DNA of 64,000 nt from Paracoccus homiensis (GTDB lineage Bacteria; Pseudomonadota; Alphaproteobacteria; Rhodobacterales; Rhodobacteraceae), in assembly GCF_900111675.1 (NCBI RefSeq), contig NZ_FOHO01000003.1:62001-126000 (forward strand), written 5' to 3'. Position numbers and translations under genes: made by a program. Shown in pieces: positions 53,968 through 63,200 of this stretch (position 1 is the stretch's first letter; every line of letters begins with the position of its first letter). The notes below the pieces were generated by a model. It was not told where the DNA came from and made no database searches. It saw only the letters and a program-made list of their open reading frames with translations.

Positions 53968-55506
53968 ATGAACGGTGTCCGCACCTCCACCGGCAAGACA
54001 GTCGAGCCCTTGAAGGACGGCTTTCTTGAAAAGCTTCCCAAACGCGCCCTGTCGCGCGTCGGGATCGTGGATGTCGGGTCGAACTCGATCCGGCTTGTGG
54101 TCTTCGACGGGGCCGCACGATCGCCCGCGTATTTCTATAATGAAAAGGTCATGGCCGGTCTGGGACAGGACATGGCCACCACCGGCCGCCTGAACCCCGC
54201 GGGGGTTGAACGGGGCTTTGACGCCATGCGCCGCTTTGCCGCGCTGGCCAAGGGCATGGATATCGAACCGCTGACCTGCGTGGCGACCGCCGCCGTCCGC
54301 GAGGCCGAGGACGGTCCCGAATTTCAGAAACGGGTCGAACGGGAAACCGGCATCAAGATGCTGGTCATCGATGGCGAGGAAGAGGCGCGACTGTCGGCGC
54401 AGGGCGTGCTGCTGGGCTGGCCCGAAGCCGAGGGGCTGGTCTGCGATATCGGCGGCAACTCGATGGAGCTTGCGGTCGTCTCGAACGGCAAGGTCGGCAA
54501 GCGGGCGACCTCGCAACTGGGGCCGTTCCGTCTGCAGCAGGTGCAGGGCGGCAAATCCGGTCTGCGCGATCATATCGCAAGGATCATGTCCGAACTGGCC
54601 GAGAAAGTCGGCACCGATCACAGGCGGATCTATCTGGTCGGGGGGTCCTGGCGGGCCATCGCGCGTCTGGACATGGAACGCAGCGATTACCCGATGACGG
54701 TGCTGCACGAATACCAGATGACGCCGAAGGCCGTGGCTGACACCATCGGCTGGATCGCCTCGAACGATCTGAACGACCTGCGCGGCCGGGTCGGCATTTC
54801 CTCATCGCGGATGGAGCTTGTGCCCCTGGCCTCGCAGGTTCTGGCCGAGCTGATCGCGACCTTCAAACCCGAAGAGCTGAACGTGTCCAGCTATGGGATC
54901 CGCGAAGGGTTGCTGTACGAACATATGTCGGATCGCCTGCGCAAACGCGACCCGCTGATCGAGGCGGCGCGGTTTTCCGAACGGCAGATGGCGCGGATAC
55001 CGGGCTTTGGCAAGAAGCTGTATCAGTTCCTGCTGCCGCTGTTTCCCGATCTGCCGCCCGAAAAGGATCGACTGGTGCAGGCGGCCTGTCTGCTGCATGA
55101 CACGACATGGCGCGCGCATCCCGATTACCGGGCCGAGGCCTGTTTCGACAATGTGACCCGCGCCAACATGGCCGCGCTTAGCCACCCCGAACGGGTATTC
55201 CTGGGGCTGGCGCTGCTGCATCGCTACAAGAACAGTCGCGCGAAATCGCCGATGGCGCCGCTGTTCGCGTTGCTGTCCGAAGATCAGATCCGCGAGGCCG
55301 AGATTCTGGGCAAGGCGATGCGGTTCGGCGCGATGTTCGCCATCGACGATCCCGCCGATGCAGGCGAACTGACCTTCCGTAAGAAACGCAGCGTGCTGGA
55401 ATTGAAGCTGACCGGCATGGGGCGGCGCCTGCTGGGCGAGGTCGCGCTGTCGCGGTTCCGGTCGCTGTGCAACGCGATCGGAGTCGAACCCGAGGTCGTG
55501 GACTGA
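53968..55506 (+). CDS. ppx: exopolyphosphatase / Ppx-GppA phosphatase
   Basis: A 512-residue phosphatase of the Ppx/GppA family that removes terminal phosphates from polyphosphate or ppGpp precursors. The ASKHA-fold motifs are VDVGSNSIRLVV near residues 35-46 and CDIGGNSMELAVV near residue 160. A C-terminal HD-type helical domain follows. The ATG at 53968 is preceded by a perfect AGGAGG at 7 bp; a GTG-type start at 53926 is less likely. It follows ppk1 and is probably co-transcribed. Confidence 0.93.
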   Translation: MNGVRTSTGKTVEPLKDGFLEKLPKRALSRVGIVDVGSNSIRLVVFDGAARSPAYFYNEKVMAGLGQDMATTGRLNPAGVERGFDAMRRFAALAKGMDIEPLTCVATAAVREAEDGPEFQKRVERETGIKMLVIDGEEEARLSAQGVLLGWPEAEGLVCDIGGNSMELAVVSNGKVGKRATSQLGPFRLQQVQGGKSGLRDHIARIMSELAEKVGTDHRRIYLVGGSWRAIARLDMERSDYPMTVLHEYQMTPKAVADTIGWIASNDLNDLRGRVGISSSRMELVPLASQVLAELIATFKPEELNVSSYGIREGLLYEHMSDRLRKRDPLIEAARFSERQMARIPGFGKKLYQFLLPLFPDLPPEKDRLVQAACLLHDTTWRAHPDYRAEACFDNVTRANMAALSHPERVFLGLALLHRYKNSRAKSPMAPLFALLSEDQIREAEILGKAMRFGAMFAIDDPADAGELTFRKKRSVLELKLTGMGRRLLGEVALSRFRSLCNAIGVEPEVVD

Positions 55507-55520
55507 CGCGGCCCATATGC

Positions 55521-55555
55521 AAACCGCCGCGTACCCGATCGGTGCGCGGCGGTTT
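55521..55555. terminator. terminator between ppx and the convergent doxX-like gene
   Basis: AAACCGCCGCG (55521-55531) pairs perfectly over 11 bp with CGCGGCGGTTT (55545-55555). It lies 15 bp after the ppx stop and suits termination from both sides. Confidence 0.8.
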
Positions 55556-55581
55556 CATGTCACATGTGATTCGCGCTGTCG

Positions 55582-55977
55582 CTAGCGGTCCCGCCGCAGG
55601 ATTGCGTCAAGGCTGATCGGTCCGGGTCCGGCAAAGACCAGATACAGGAACACGAAACAGTAAAGGATCGCCGCATCGCCGCCATTCAGCGCGGGGAAGG
55701 GGCCTTGCGGGGCATGTGCGATCCAATAGGCCACGGCCATCTGCCCCGACAGCAGGAAGGCCACCGGGCGCGAGAACAGCCCGACCACCAGCAATGCGCC
55801 GCCGATCAGTTCCATCATTCCGGCCACCCAGGACAGCGAGAACATCGCCGGGTTCATGTCGCTGGCCGGATAGCCAAGGATCTTCTGCGTGCCATGCGCC
55901 ATGAAGATCAGCGCCGCGACGATCCGCAACACGCTGCGCATGCTGGGCGCAAGCCGGTTCAGGGTCGATGGCCTCAT
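55582..55977 (-). CDS. DoxX-family membrane protein
   Basis: A 131-residue protein with four hydrophobic helices. The DoxX pattern is visible in RIVAALIFMAHGTQKILG (residues ~18-35) and WVAGMMELIGGALLVVGLFSRPVAF (about 50-74). DoxX proteins are small membrane components linked to redox or sulfur metabolism in some organisms. No partner genes are nearby. Precise function unknown. Confidence 0.85.
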   Translation of the reverse strand: MRPSTLNRLAPSMRSVLRIVAALIFMAHGTQKILGYPASDMNPAMFSLSWVAGMMELIGGALLVVGLFSRPVAFLLSGQMAVAYWIAHAPQGPFPALNGGDAAILYCFVFLYLVFAGPGPISLDAILRRDR

Positions 55978-56037
55978 TGTCGCGATATCCTTGTGCGCAA
56001 AGACAAACGGCGCCCGATGGGGGCGCCGGCGTCGTGA

Positions 56038-56361
56038 TCAGTCTTCGTCGTCGTCCGAGACATCCGCGATGTCGTCCAGCGACACGTTGTCGTCATCGTC
56101 GTCATCATCCAGCAGATCATCGTCCAGATCGTTGCTGTTGTTGTCCAGATCATCGTCGTCATCGACCAGATCATCGTTATCCTTGCTGGATTTCGACGAG
56201 GTCTTTTCGCTGACCAGGGCTTTGCCGCGACCTTCGTTGAAGCTTTCCAGCGTCATCTGCTGTCCGCAGGCGGGGCAGGTCATCGGGTTGTTGTTCAAAT
56301 CGTAGAAGCGCGTCGCGCAATGCGGGCACAGGCGTTTCGTGCCCCATTCCTCTTTGGGCAT
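56038..56361 (-). CDS. TIGR02300 family zinc-ribbon acidic protein
   Basis: A 107-residue protein. The N-terminal half is a zinc ribbon with CPHC (near residue 12) and CPAC (near residue 29) in the family frame EEWGTKRLCPHCATRFYD. The C-terminal 50 residues are almost all Asp, Asn, Ser and Leu, giving a strongly negative tail. This two-part structure is characteristic of TIGR02300 proteins of alphaproteobacteria. Function unknown; a nucleic-acid or protein-binding zinc module is an inference. Confidence 0.85.
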   Translation of the reverse strand: MPKEEWGTKRLCPHCATRFYDLNNNPMTCPACGQQMTLESFNEGRGKALVSEKTSSKSSKDNDDLVDDDDDLDNNSNDLDDDLLDDDDDDDNVSLDDIADVSDDDED

Positions 56362-56468
56362 GGTATTCTCCTTCCGCCGCGTTTAGGAAATCCGGCGACC
56401 CCCTGCCACAGCGGCCCGGAGGTGTCAAAGGCTTTATCTGGCAGTCCAGCGCAAGCAAGGCAAGAGCG

Positions 56469-57155
56469 GTGTCGGACAGTATCACGATTGAGGGCGGAAT
56501 TCGCATCGCGCTGCGCCGGTCGGCGCGGGCCCGGCGCATGACGTTGCGGGTGCCGCGGGCGGGTGGCGACGCGGTCCTGACCCTGCCGCATCATGTCACC
56601 CTGTCCGAAGGGCGCGCCTTTGCCGAACGGCAGCGCGACTGGCTTTTGCGGGCCACATCGCGTCAGCAGGTGGCACAGACCGTCATCCCGGGCGCGGTGA
56701 TCCCGATCGAGGGGCAGGGCCTGACGATCACGCCGTCGCAGGTTCGCGCGGTGACGGTGCAGGGGCCATCGCTGCTGATCCCCCACGCCAAACCCGTGGG
56801 GGTCGTGGTGCAGGCCTTTCTGAAACATCTGGCCCATGACCGCCTGCGCCGCGCCTGCGATGATTACAGCGCCGCGCTGGGGCGGCCCTATACCGTGCTG
56901 GCGCTGCGTGACACGCGGTCGCGCTGGGGCAGTTGCAATTCCGAAGGGCGGCTGATGTTTTCCTGGCGGCTGGCGATGGCTCCGCCCGTGGTGCTGCGCT
57001 ATGTCGCCGCGCATGAGGTCGCGCATCTGGCCCATATGGACCATTCGCCGCGCTTCTGGGCACAGGTCGGCCGGCTGATGCCCGACTATCGCCCGCAGCG
57101 CGACTGGCTGCGGCAGAATGGCAGTGCATTGCAGGCATGGCGTTTCCGCGATTGA
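56469..57155 (+). CDS. YgjP-type M48-like metallopeptidase (DUF45)
   Basis: A 228-residue putative zinc peptidase. The C-terminal half has the typical block RWGSCNSEGRLMFSWRL and then the HExxH motif AAHEVAHLAHMDHSPRFW near residues 181-198. This is the YgjP/UTP pyrophosphatase-like DUF45 family. The start is a GTG at 56469. Substrate unknown; some members are reported as nucleotide hydrolases. Confidence 0.85.
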   Translation: MSDSITIEGGIRIALRRSARARRMTLRVPRAGGDAVLTLPHHVTLSEGRAFAERQRDWLLRATSRQQVAQTVIPGAVIPIEGQGLTITPSQVRAVTVQGPSLLIPHAKPVGVVVQAFLKHLAHDRLRRACDDYSAALGRPYTVLALRDTRSRWGSCNSEGRLMFSWRLAMAPPVVLRYVAAHEVAHLAHMDHSPRFWAQVGRLMPDYRPQRDWLRQNGSALQAWRFRD

Positions 57156-57186
57156 CGCGCGGGCCGTTTGTGATCACAGACGGTGC

Positions 57187-57831
57187 ATGACCGCCATTCG
57201 CCCCGCCGACCCCGCCGCCCACGAGGCATTGTATCGCAGTTTGCGCAGCCGCATCATGCTGGGCGAAGTGCCGCCCGGACAGGCGCTGACCCTGCGCGGG
57301 CTGGCGCAGGAATATCATGTGTCGATGACCCCCGCGCGCGAGGCGGTCCGCCGTCTGGTCGCCGAAGGGGCGCTGGCGATGTCGGGGTCGGGGCGCATGG
57401 CGACCCCGGAACTGTCGGATGAACGTATCGAGGAACTGGCCGCGATGCGCGCCCTGATTGAACCTGAACTGGCCGCCCGCGCCCTGCCTCGGGCGCATTT
57501 CGCGCTGATCGACCGGCTGGCCAGCGTCAATGGCCAGATCGCGGACGCGGTCGAGCGTCATGACGCCGTCGGCTATATCCGCTGCAATCTGGATTTCCAC
57601 CGCATGCTGTATCTGCGGGCGCAGGCACCCCTGATGCTGGCGATGCTGGAAACCATCTGGTTGCAGCTGGGCCCGACGATGCGGGCGCTGTACGGGCGGG
57701 TGCGCCGGAACGAGCCGCCGCGCCATCACCGGATGATTCTTGCGGCGCTGCGGGCCGGGGATGAACCGGCCCTGCGCCTTGCGGTGCGGGCGGATGTGAC
57801 GCATGGGCTGCGCCATCTGACATCCGCCTGA
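57187..57831 (+). CDS. GntR-family transcriptional regulator (FCD class)
   Basis: A 214-residue regulator. The N-terminal winged helix includes LRSRIMLGEVPPGQALTLRGLAQ and the recognition helix VSMTPAREAVRRLVAEG (residues ~46-62). A C-terminal FCD ligand-binding domain follows, with Arg/His-rich NLDFHRMLY and a PPRHHRMILAAL block. I use the ATG at 57187; the frame extends upstream without support. Such regulators usually sense organic acids. Its target is not clear from neighbours, since the flanking genes are unrelated. Confidence 0.87.
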   Translation: MTAIRPADPAAHEALYRSLRSRIMLGEVPPGQALTLRGLAQEYHVSMTPAREAVRRLVAEGALAMSGSGRMATPELSDERIEELAAMRALIEPELAARALPRAHFALIDRLASVNGQIADAVERHDAVGYIRCNLDFHRMLYLRAQAPLMLAMLETIWLQLGPTMRALYGRVRRNEPPRHHRMILAALRAGDEPALRLAVRADVTHGLRHLTSA

Positions 57832-57834
57832 CGC

Positions 57835-57851
57835 GATCGGGTTTCCCGATC
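57835..57851. terminator. short hairpin between convergent gntR-like and SYLF genes
   Basis: GATCGGG (57835-57841) and CCCGATC (57845-57851) form a perfect 7-bp stem with a TTT loop, but no T-tract follows. Terminator function is uncertain. Confidence 0.35.
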
Positions 57852-58431
57852 AGATTCCCAGCGACGAGGGGATCACGCGGGTGTATTTCGTCCCCTCGAT
57901 CGCGGCGCCCGCGATCAGCCCGGACTGGCCGAAGATCATCGCGACGACCGGATGCTGTGCGGTGATCGTATCCGCCCCCAGCGACATCCCGCGCGCCGGA
58001 ATGGCGTAATAGGCATCGGCCCCGGCAACCCAGCCCGGCGCGGCGCGGAACGCGGCCAGCGCGGCATCGGTCTGGAAGATCAGCACATGCGCGTATTGCT
58101 GTGCCCCTGCCTGAAAGCCGAAGGTCGCCTGTGCGGCGGAATAGTAATCCACCGTTGCGCCGTTGATGCGCAGCGCGCCCTGACCATAGGCCCCGCCGAC
58201 GCCGAAGGCGGCCTCGGTCATCAGGGGCATGTACAGCACGCCACGGGCGTTCTGCACCAGCGGCTGGGCCGAGGGGTAATTCTGGATCAGATATTGGTGG
58301 GTCTGATCGACACGGGCGTCCAGCTGCGAGGCCGCATTGGTGCCGACCGCGTTGCTGCAACCCGCAAGTGCCAGCATCGCGCCACCGCTTGCCAACAGGC
58401 CACGGCGGGTCATGGTATTGGAATTGCTCAT
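57850..58431 (-). CDS. SYLF-domain Tat-exported lipoprotein
   Basis: A 193-residue protein. The N-terminus has TRRGLLASGGAMLALAGC, joining a twin-arginine signal to a lipobox with the lipidated Cys near residue 24. The rest is a SYLF (YSC84-like) lipid-binding domain, recognisable in LVQNARGVLYMPLMTEAAFGVGG and ATFGFQAGAQQYAHVLIF. Many bacterial members are annotated only as lipid-binding proteins. I use the ATG at 58431; an ATG at 58413, at the TRRG segment, is a close alternative. Confidence 0.82.
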   Translation of the reverse strand: MSNSNTMTRRGLLASGGAMLALAGCSNAVGTNAASQLDARVDQTHQYLIQNYPSAQPLVQNARGVLYMPLMTEAAFGVGGAYGQGALRINGATVDYYSAAQATFGFQAGAQQYAHVLIFQTDAALAAFRAAPGWVAGADAYYAIPARGMSLGADTITAQHPVVAMIFGQSGLIAGAAIEGTKYTRVIPSSLGI

Positions 58432-58501
58432 TTGTCGCCTCTTTGCGCTTGTCGGGGCTTCGGTTGGCCCGTTGCGCGTCACGATACGTCAGACGCCGCC
58501 G

Positions 58502-59497
58502 TCACGCCAGCATTTCGGCGGCCATGGGCGCGAAATAGCTGAGAACCCCGTCACAGCCCGCGCGGCGGAAGCCCAGCAGGCTTTCCATCATCGCGTCCCG
58601 CGACAGCCAGCCATTGCGAATGGCACCTTCCAGCATCGCGTATTCGCCGCTGACCTGATAGGCAAAGGTCGGGGCGCCGAATTCGTCCTTCACCGCGCGG
58701 CAGATGTCCAGATAGGGCATGCCCGGCTTGACCATGACCATATCCGCACCTTCGGACAGATCGCGCGCGACACAGCGCAGCGCCTCGCCGCGATTGGCGG
58801 GATTGACCTGATAGGTCTTCTTGTCGCCGACCAGCCGCCCCGACGCGCCGACCGCGTCGCGGAACGGACCATAGAAGGCGCTGGCGAATTTCGCCGCGTA
58901 GGACAGGATCGCCGTGTGTTTGTGGCCATGCGCCTCAAGCGCGGTGCGCAGCGCACCGATCCGGCCGTCCATCATGTCCGAGGGGCCAAGGATATCGGCC
59001 CCGGCCTCGGCCTGCGCCAGCGCCATCCTGACCAGCGCCTCGACGGTTTCATCGTTCAGGATCTCGCCATCGACGACGATCCCGTCATGGCCGTTGGCGT
59101 TATAGGGATCCAGCGCGATATCGGTCATCACAGCCAGTTCGGGCACGGTTTCCTTGATCGCGCGGATCGCTTGATTGCCGATATTGTCGGGGTCCCAGGC
59201 GCGTTCGCAGGTTTCGGTTTTCAGATCCTGATCGGAATGGGGAAAGATGCAGATCGCCGGAATGCCCAGCCGCGCGGCCCGTTCGGCGGCGCGGCGTGCC
59301 CCGTCCAGCGTCAGGCGATCGACGCCCGGCATCGACGCGATCTCGCCCTCGGCGCCCGCGACCTCGGTCACGAAGATCGGCCAGATCAGGTTTGCGGGTG
59401 TCAGGTTCACCTCGCTGACCATCGCGCGCAGGTTTTCGGTGCGGCGCAGACGGCGCAGGCGCGAGGCGGGAAAGGGGGCGATGATCGGGCTGGTCAT
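58502..59497 (-). CDS. hemB: delta-aminolevulinic acid dehydratase (porphobilinogen synthase)
   Basis: A 331-residue enzyme joining two 5-aminolevulinate molecules to porphobilinogen for heme and related pigments. The Schiff-base lysines are Lys203 (YAAKFASAFYGPF) and Lys257 (VMVKPGMPYLDI). The segment equivalent to the zinc-binding cysteines in E. coli reads DIALDPYNANGHDG at residues 126-139, with no Cys, so this is the zinc-independent type seen in Pseudomonas and Rhodobacter. The gene lies 70 bp upstream of the SYLF gene on the same strand. Confidence 0.96.
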   Translation of the reverse strand: MTSPIIAPFPASRLRRLRRTENLRAMVSEVNLTPANLIWPIFVTEVAGAEGEIASMPGVDRLTLDGARRAAERAARLGIPAICIFPHSDQDLKTETCERAWDPDNIGNQAIRAIKETVPELAVMTDIALDPYNANGHDGIVVDGEILNDETVEALVRMALAQAEAGADILGPSDMMDGRIGALRTALEAHGHKHTAILSYAAKFASAFYGPFRDAVGASGRLVGDKKTYQVNPANRGEALRCVARDLSEGADMVMVKPGMPYLDICRAVKDEFGAPTFAYQVSGEYAMLEGAIRNGWLSRDAMMESLLGFRRAGCDGVLSYFAPMAAEMLA

Positions 59498-59601
59498 GTC
59501 TGGGCATCCTTTTGTGGCGGAACCGAAAAACGCCGCAGCGCTTTTCCTTTGCCTGCGCCCGTTCTAAGGTCGCGCGCGACGAAGGACAAGGAAGCCACCG
59601 C

Positions 59602-60174
59602 GTGCCGCAATTCGACGGAGTGATCGCCTTTCTCGACAACCGGTCATTCGGGTCGATCTGGTTCTGGCTGGTGCTGGTGGGCATGTGGTCCACCGCAGGG
59701 CGCAATGTCATCGGCATCCCGTCCGAGGTGCTGGCCCGCGCCCGCCACGCGCAACGGGCCGGGCAGCCGGAATCGCAACCCGTGCTGACGCTGCTGGACT
59801 GGCTGTCGCTGAGCCTGCCGCGCTGGCATGTGGCGCCGCGCGAAGGGGCGGTGTTTCTGGGCATCTGCGCCTTTGTCCTGACATCGCTTGCGGTGCTGGG
59901 CTTTGGCTATGATCTGGAAATGGCACAGGCGCTGGTCCTGCTGCTGTTGCCCTTCCTGGTCCTGTTTCTGATGCGGCTGCGTCTGGCGCGGCGGCTGATC
60001 CCGTTGTTGCAGGACGGGCAGGCCGGTCTGCAACCGGTCGGGCAGGTGGGGGCCGAGGCCGTGCGCCGCCTTGTCTGGCATCGCCGTTTCGTGACGCTGC
60101 TGTCGGTTCTGGCAGTCGCGATTGCCGCGTTCTGGGGCATGATCCACGCCCTGATGCATCCCAATGGGCTGTAA
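59602..60174 (+). CDS. four-helix membrane protein, possible SufBCD-associated protein
   Basis: A 190-residue membrane protein with four hydrophobic segments (about 12-30, 78-98, 104-124 and 160-182). The start is the GTG at 59602, after AAGGACAAGGAAG. In Rhodobacterales, genes of this size immediately upstream of mfd are often labelled as a component of the SufBCD complex. I recall that annotation but cannot verify it here, and no suf genes are present in the window. Otherwise unrecognised. Confidence 0.65.
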   Translation: MPQFDGVIAFLDNRSFGSIWFWLVLVGMWSTAGRNVIGIPSEVLARARHAQRAGQPESQPVLTLLDWLSLSLPRWHVAPREGAVFLGICAFVLTSLAVLGFGYDLEMAQALVLLLLPFLVLFLMRLRLARRLIPLLQDGQAGLQPVGQVGAEAVRRLVWHRRFVTLLSVLAVAIAAFWGMIHALMHPNGL

Positions 60175-60212
60175 GCCTTGACTCCGATCATTCGCGCTTT
60201 ACCTGACGCATC

Positions 60213-63200
60213 ATGTCCGAACAGCTGATCCTTTCCGGTGCCCCCGAGGGCTATGACGCCGCCCTGATCGCGCGCGAGGCCGCGCGGGGCCAGCCCGTGA
60301 TCCATGTCGCCCGCGACGACCGCCGGATGGTGGCGACCCGCGCCGCGCTGGAATTCCTGTCGCCGGGGCTGGTCGTGCTGGACTTTGCGGCATGGGACAC
60401 GACGCCTTATGACCGCGTCTCGCCCGCGCCCGAGGTGCAGGCCGCGCGCATGGCGACGCTGGCCGGGTTGGCGCAGGGGGCGATCAAGGGGCCCTTTGTC
60501 CTGCTGACCACGCTGAACGCGGTGATGCAGCGGGTGCCCGCGCGTGATGTCGTGACACGGGCCAGCTTTGCCGCCGCGGTCGGTGATCGCATCGACGAAG
60601 CGGGCCTGCGCGAATTTCTGGTGCGCATGGGCTTTGTGCAGTCGCCCACCGTGACCGAGCCGGGCGATTACGCCATTCGCGGCGGCATCATCGACATCTT
60701 TCCGCCGGGCGAGGGCGGGCCGGTCCGGCTGGATCTGTTCGGCGACGTTCTGGACGGCGCGCGCCGTTTCGATCCGGTCAGCCAGCGCACGACCGAGAAA
60801 CTGGACCGGGTCGAACTGGCCCCCATGTCCGAAGTCATTCTGGACGAAGATGCGATCACCCGCTTTCGCCAGAACTATCGCACCGAATATGGCGGCGGCA
60901 CCAATGATCCGCTGTATGAAGGCGTCAGCGCCGGACGCAAGATGGCGGGCACCGAACATTGGCTGCCGTGGTTTCACGACCGGATGGAAAGCCTGTTCGA
61001 TTATCTGCCATCGGCATCGGTCGTTCTGGACGATCATATCGGGCAGGTCGCGGATGCCCGCCGCGAGATGATCGGCGAACAGTTTCAGGCCCGCCGCGCC
61101 GCCCTGGCCGCCAAGGGGCGCAGCGACACCGTCTATAAGCCCGTGCCCGTCGATCTGATGTTCCCGCCCGAGGACGAATGGAATCGCTGGCTGTCGGGGC
61201 ATCGCGTCCTGCGTCTGTCAGCATTGGCGCAGCCGCCGGGGCCGGGTGTTCTGGATGCGGGCGGGCGACCGGGGCGCAATTTCGCACCGGAACGTCAGGC
61301 GGAATCCATCAACCTGTTCAAGGCGCTTGCCGATCATGTGCGGGCGTTGGGCAAGGATCATCGGGTGGTGCTGGCCTGTTTCTCGGACGGGGCGCGCGAA
61401 CGTCTGACCGGGCTGTTGATCGATGAGGGTCTGGGCGGCCTGCAGTCGATCACCGATATCCGCGATCTGCCCCCCAAGCCGGGCACGGTCGGTCTGGCGG
61501 TCTGGCCGCTGGATGAAGGCTTCGTCGCCCAAGGGCAGGCGATGGGTGCCATTGCCGTCGTCTCGGAACAGGATGTGCTGGGCGACCGGTTGATCCGGGG
61601 CGCGAAGAAACGTCGCCGCGCCGAGAATTTCCTGCAGGACACGACCAGCCTGACCCCCGGCGATCTGGTGGTGCATGTCGAACACGGGATCGGCCGCTAT
61701 ACCGGGCTGGAAACCATCACCGCCGCCGGCGTGCCGCATGATTGCGTCGCGCTGGAATATGCGGGCGGCGATCGCCTGTTCCTGCCGGTCGAGAATATCG
61801 AACTGCTGTCGCGCTATGGCCATGAAGAGGGCATGCTGGACCGTCTGGGCGGCGGGGCATGGCAGGCCCGCAAGGCACGGCTGAAGGAACGCATCAAGCT
61901 GATCGCGGACAAGCTGATGCGCATTGCGGCCGAACGCCTGCTGCGGCCCGCCCCGGTGCTGGAGCCTGAAGATCACGACTGGCAGGCATTTGCCGCGCGA
62001 TTCCCCTATAGCGAAACCGACGACCAGATGGCCGCGATCGAGGATGTGGCCGAGGATCTGGCCGCGGGTCGCCCGATGGATCGTCTGGTCGTGGGCGATG
62101 TGGGGTTCGGCAAGACCGAGGTTGCGATGCGCGCGGCCTTCATCGCCGCCAGTCAGGGGATGCAGGTCGCCGTTGTCGCGCCGACGACGCTGCTGGCCCG
62201 TCAGCATTTCAAGACTTTCGCCGAACGGTTTCGCGGAACCGCGATCAATGTCCGCCCGCTGTCGCGTTTTGTGACCGCCAAGGATGCCACCCAGACCCGC
62301 AGCGGTCTGTCGGATGGCAGTGTCGATATCGTCATCGGCACCCATGCGGTCCTGGCCAAGCAGGTTCGCTTCAAGAATCTGGGCCTGCTGATCATCGACG
62401 AGGAACAGCATTTCGGCGTGGCGCACAAGGAACGCCTGAAAGAGCTGCGCAGCGACATCCATGTGCTGACCCTGACCGCGACGCCGATTCCGCGCACGCT
62501 GCAATTGTCGCTGACCGGGGTGCGCGATCTGTCGGTCATCGGCACGCCGCCGGTCGACCGTCTGGCGATCCGCACCTATGTCAGCGAATTCGACAGCGTC
62601 ACCATCCGAGAGGCGCTGCTGCGCGAGAAATACCGCGGCGGGCAAAGCTTTTTCGTGGTGCCGCGTCTGTCCGATCTGCCCGATGTCGAACATTGGCTGA
62701 CCGAAAACATGCCGGAAATCAGCTTCATCACCGCGCATGGCCAATTGGCGGCGGGCGATCTGGATCAGCGGATGAACGCGTTCTACGACGGCAGCCATGA
62801 TGTTCTGCTGGCGACGACGATCGTGGAATCGGGGCTGGATATTCCGACGGCGAACACGATGATCGTGTGGCGTGCCGATATGTTCGGCCTGTCGCAACTG
62901 TATCAGATCCGTGGGCGGGTGGGCCGCTCCAAGACCCGTGCCTATTGCTATCTGACCACCAAGCCGCGCCAGCCGCTGACCCCGCAGGCGATGCGCCGGC
63001 TGAAATTCCTGGGCAGCATCGACGGGCTTGGCGCGGGCTTCAACCTTGCCTCGCAGGATCTGGACCTGCGTGGGGCCGGCAATCTGCTGGGCGAAGAACA
63101 ATCCGGCCATATCAAGGAGGTCGGGTTCGAACTGTATCAGCAGATGCTGGAAGAAACGATCGCCAAGCTGAAATCCGGCGAGATCGAGGGCACGCCCGAG

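Noticed and set aside
56038..56200. Short repeated GAT/GTC strings that could look like a CRISPR or tandem repeat array
   Set aside because: They are Asp codons of the acidic tail of the TIGR02300 protein. There are no regular spacers.
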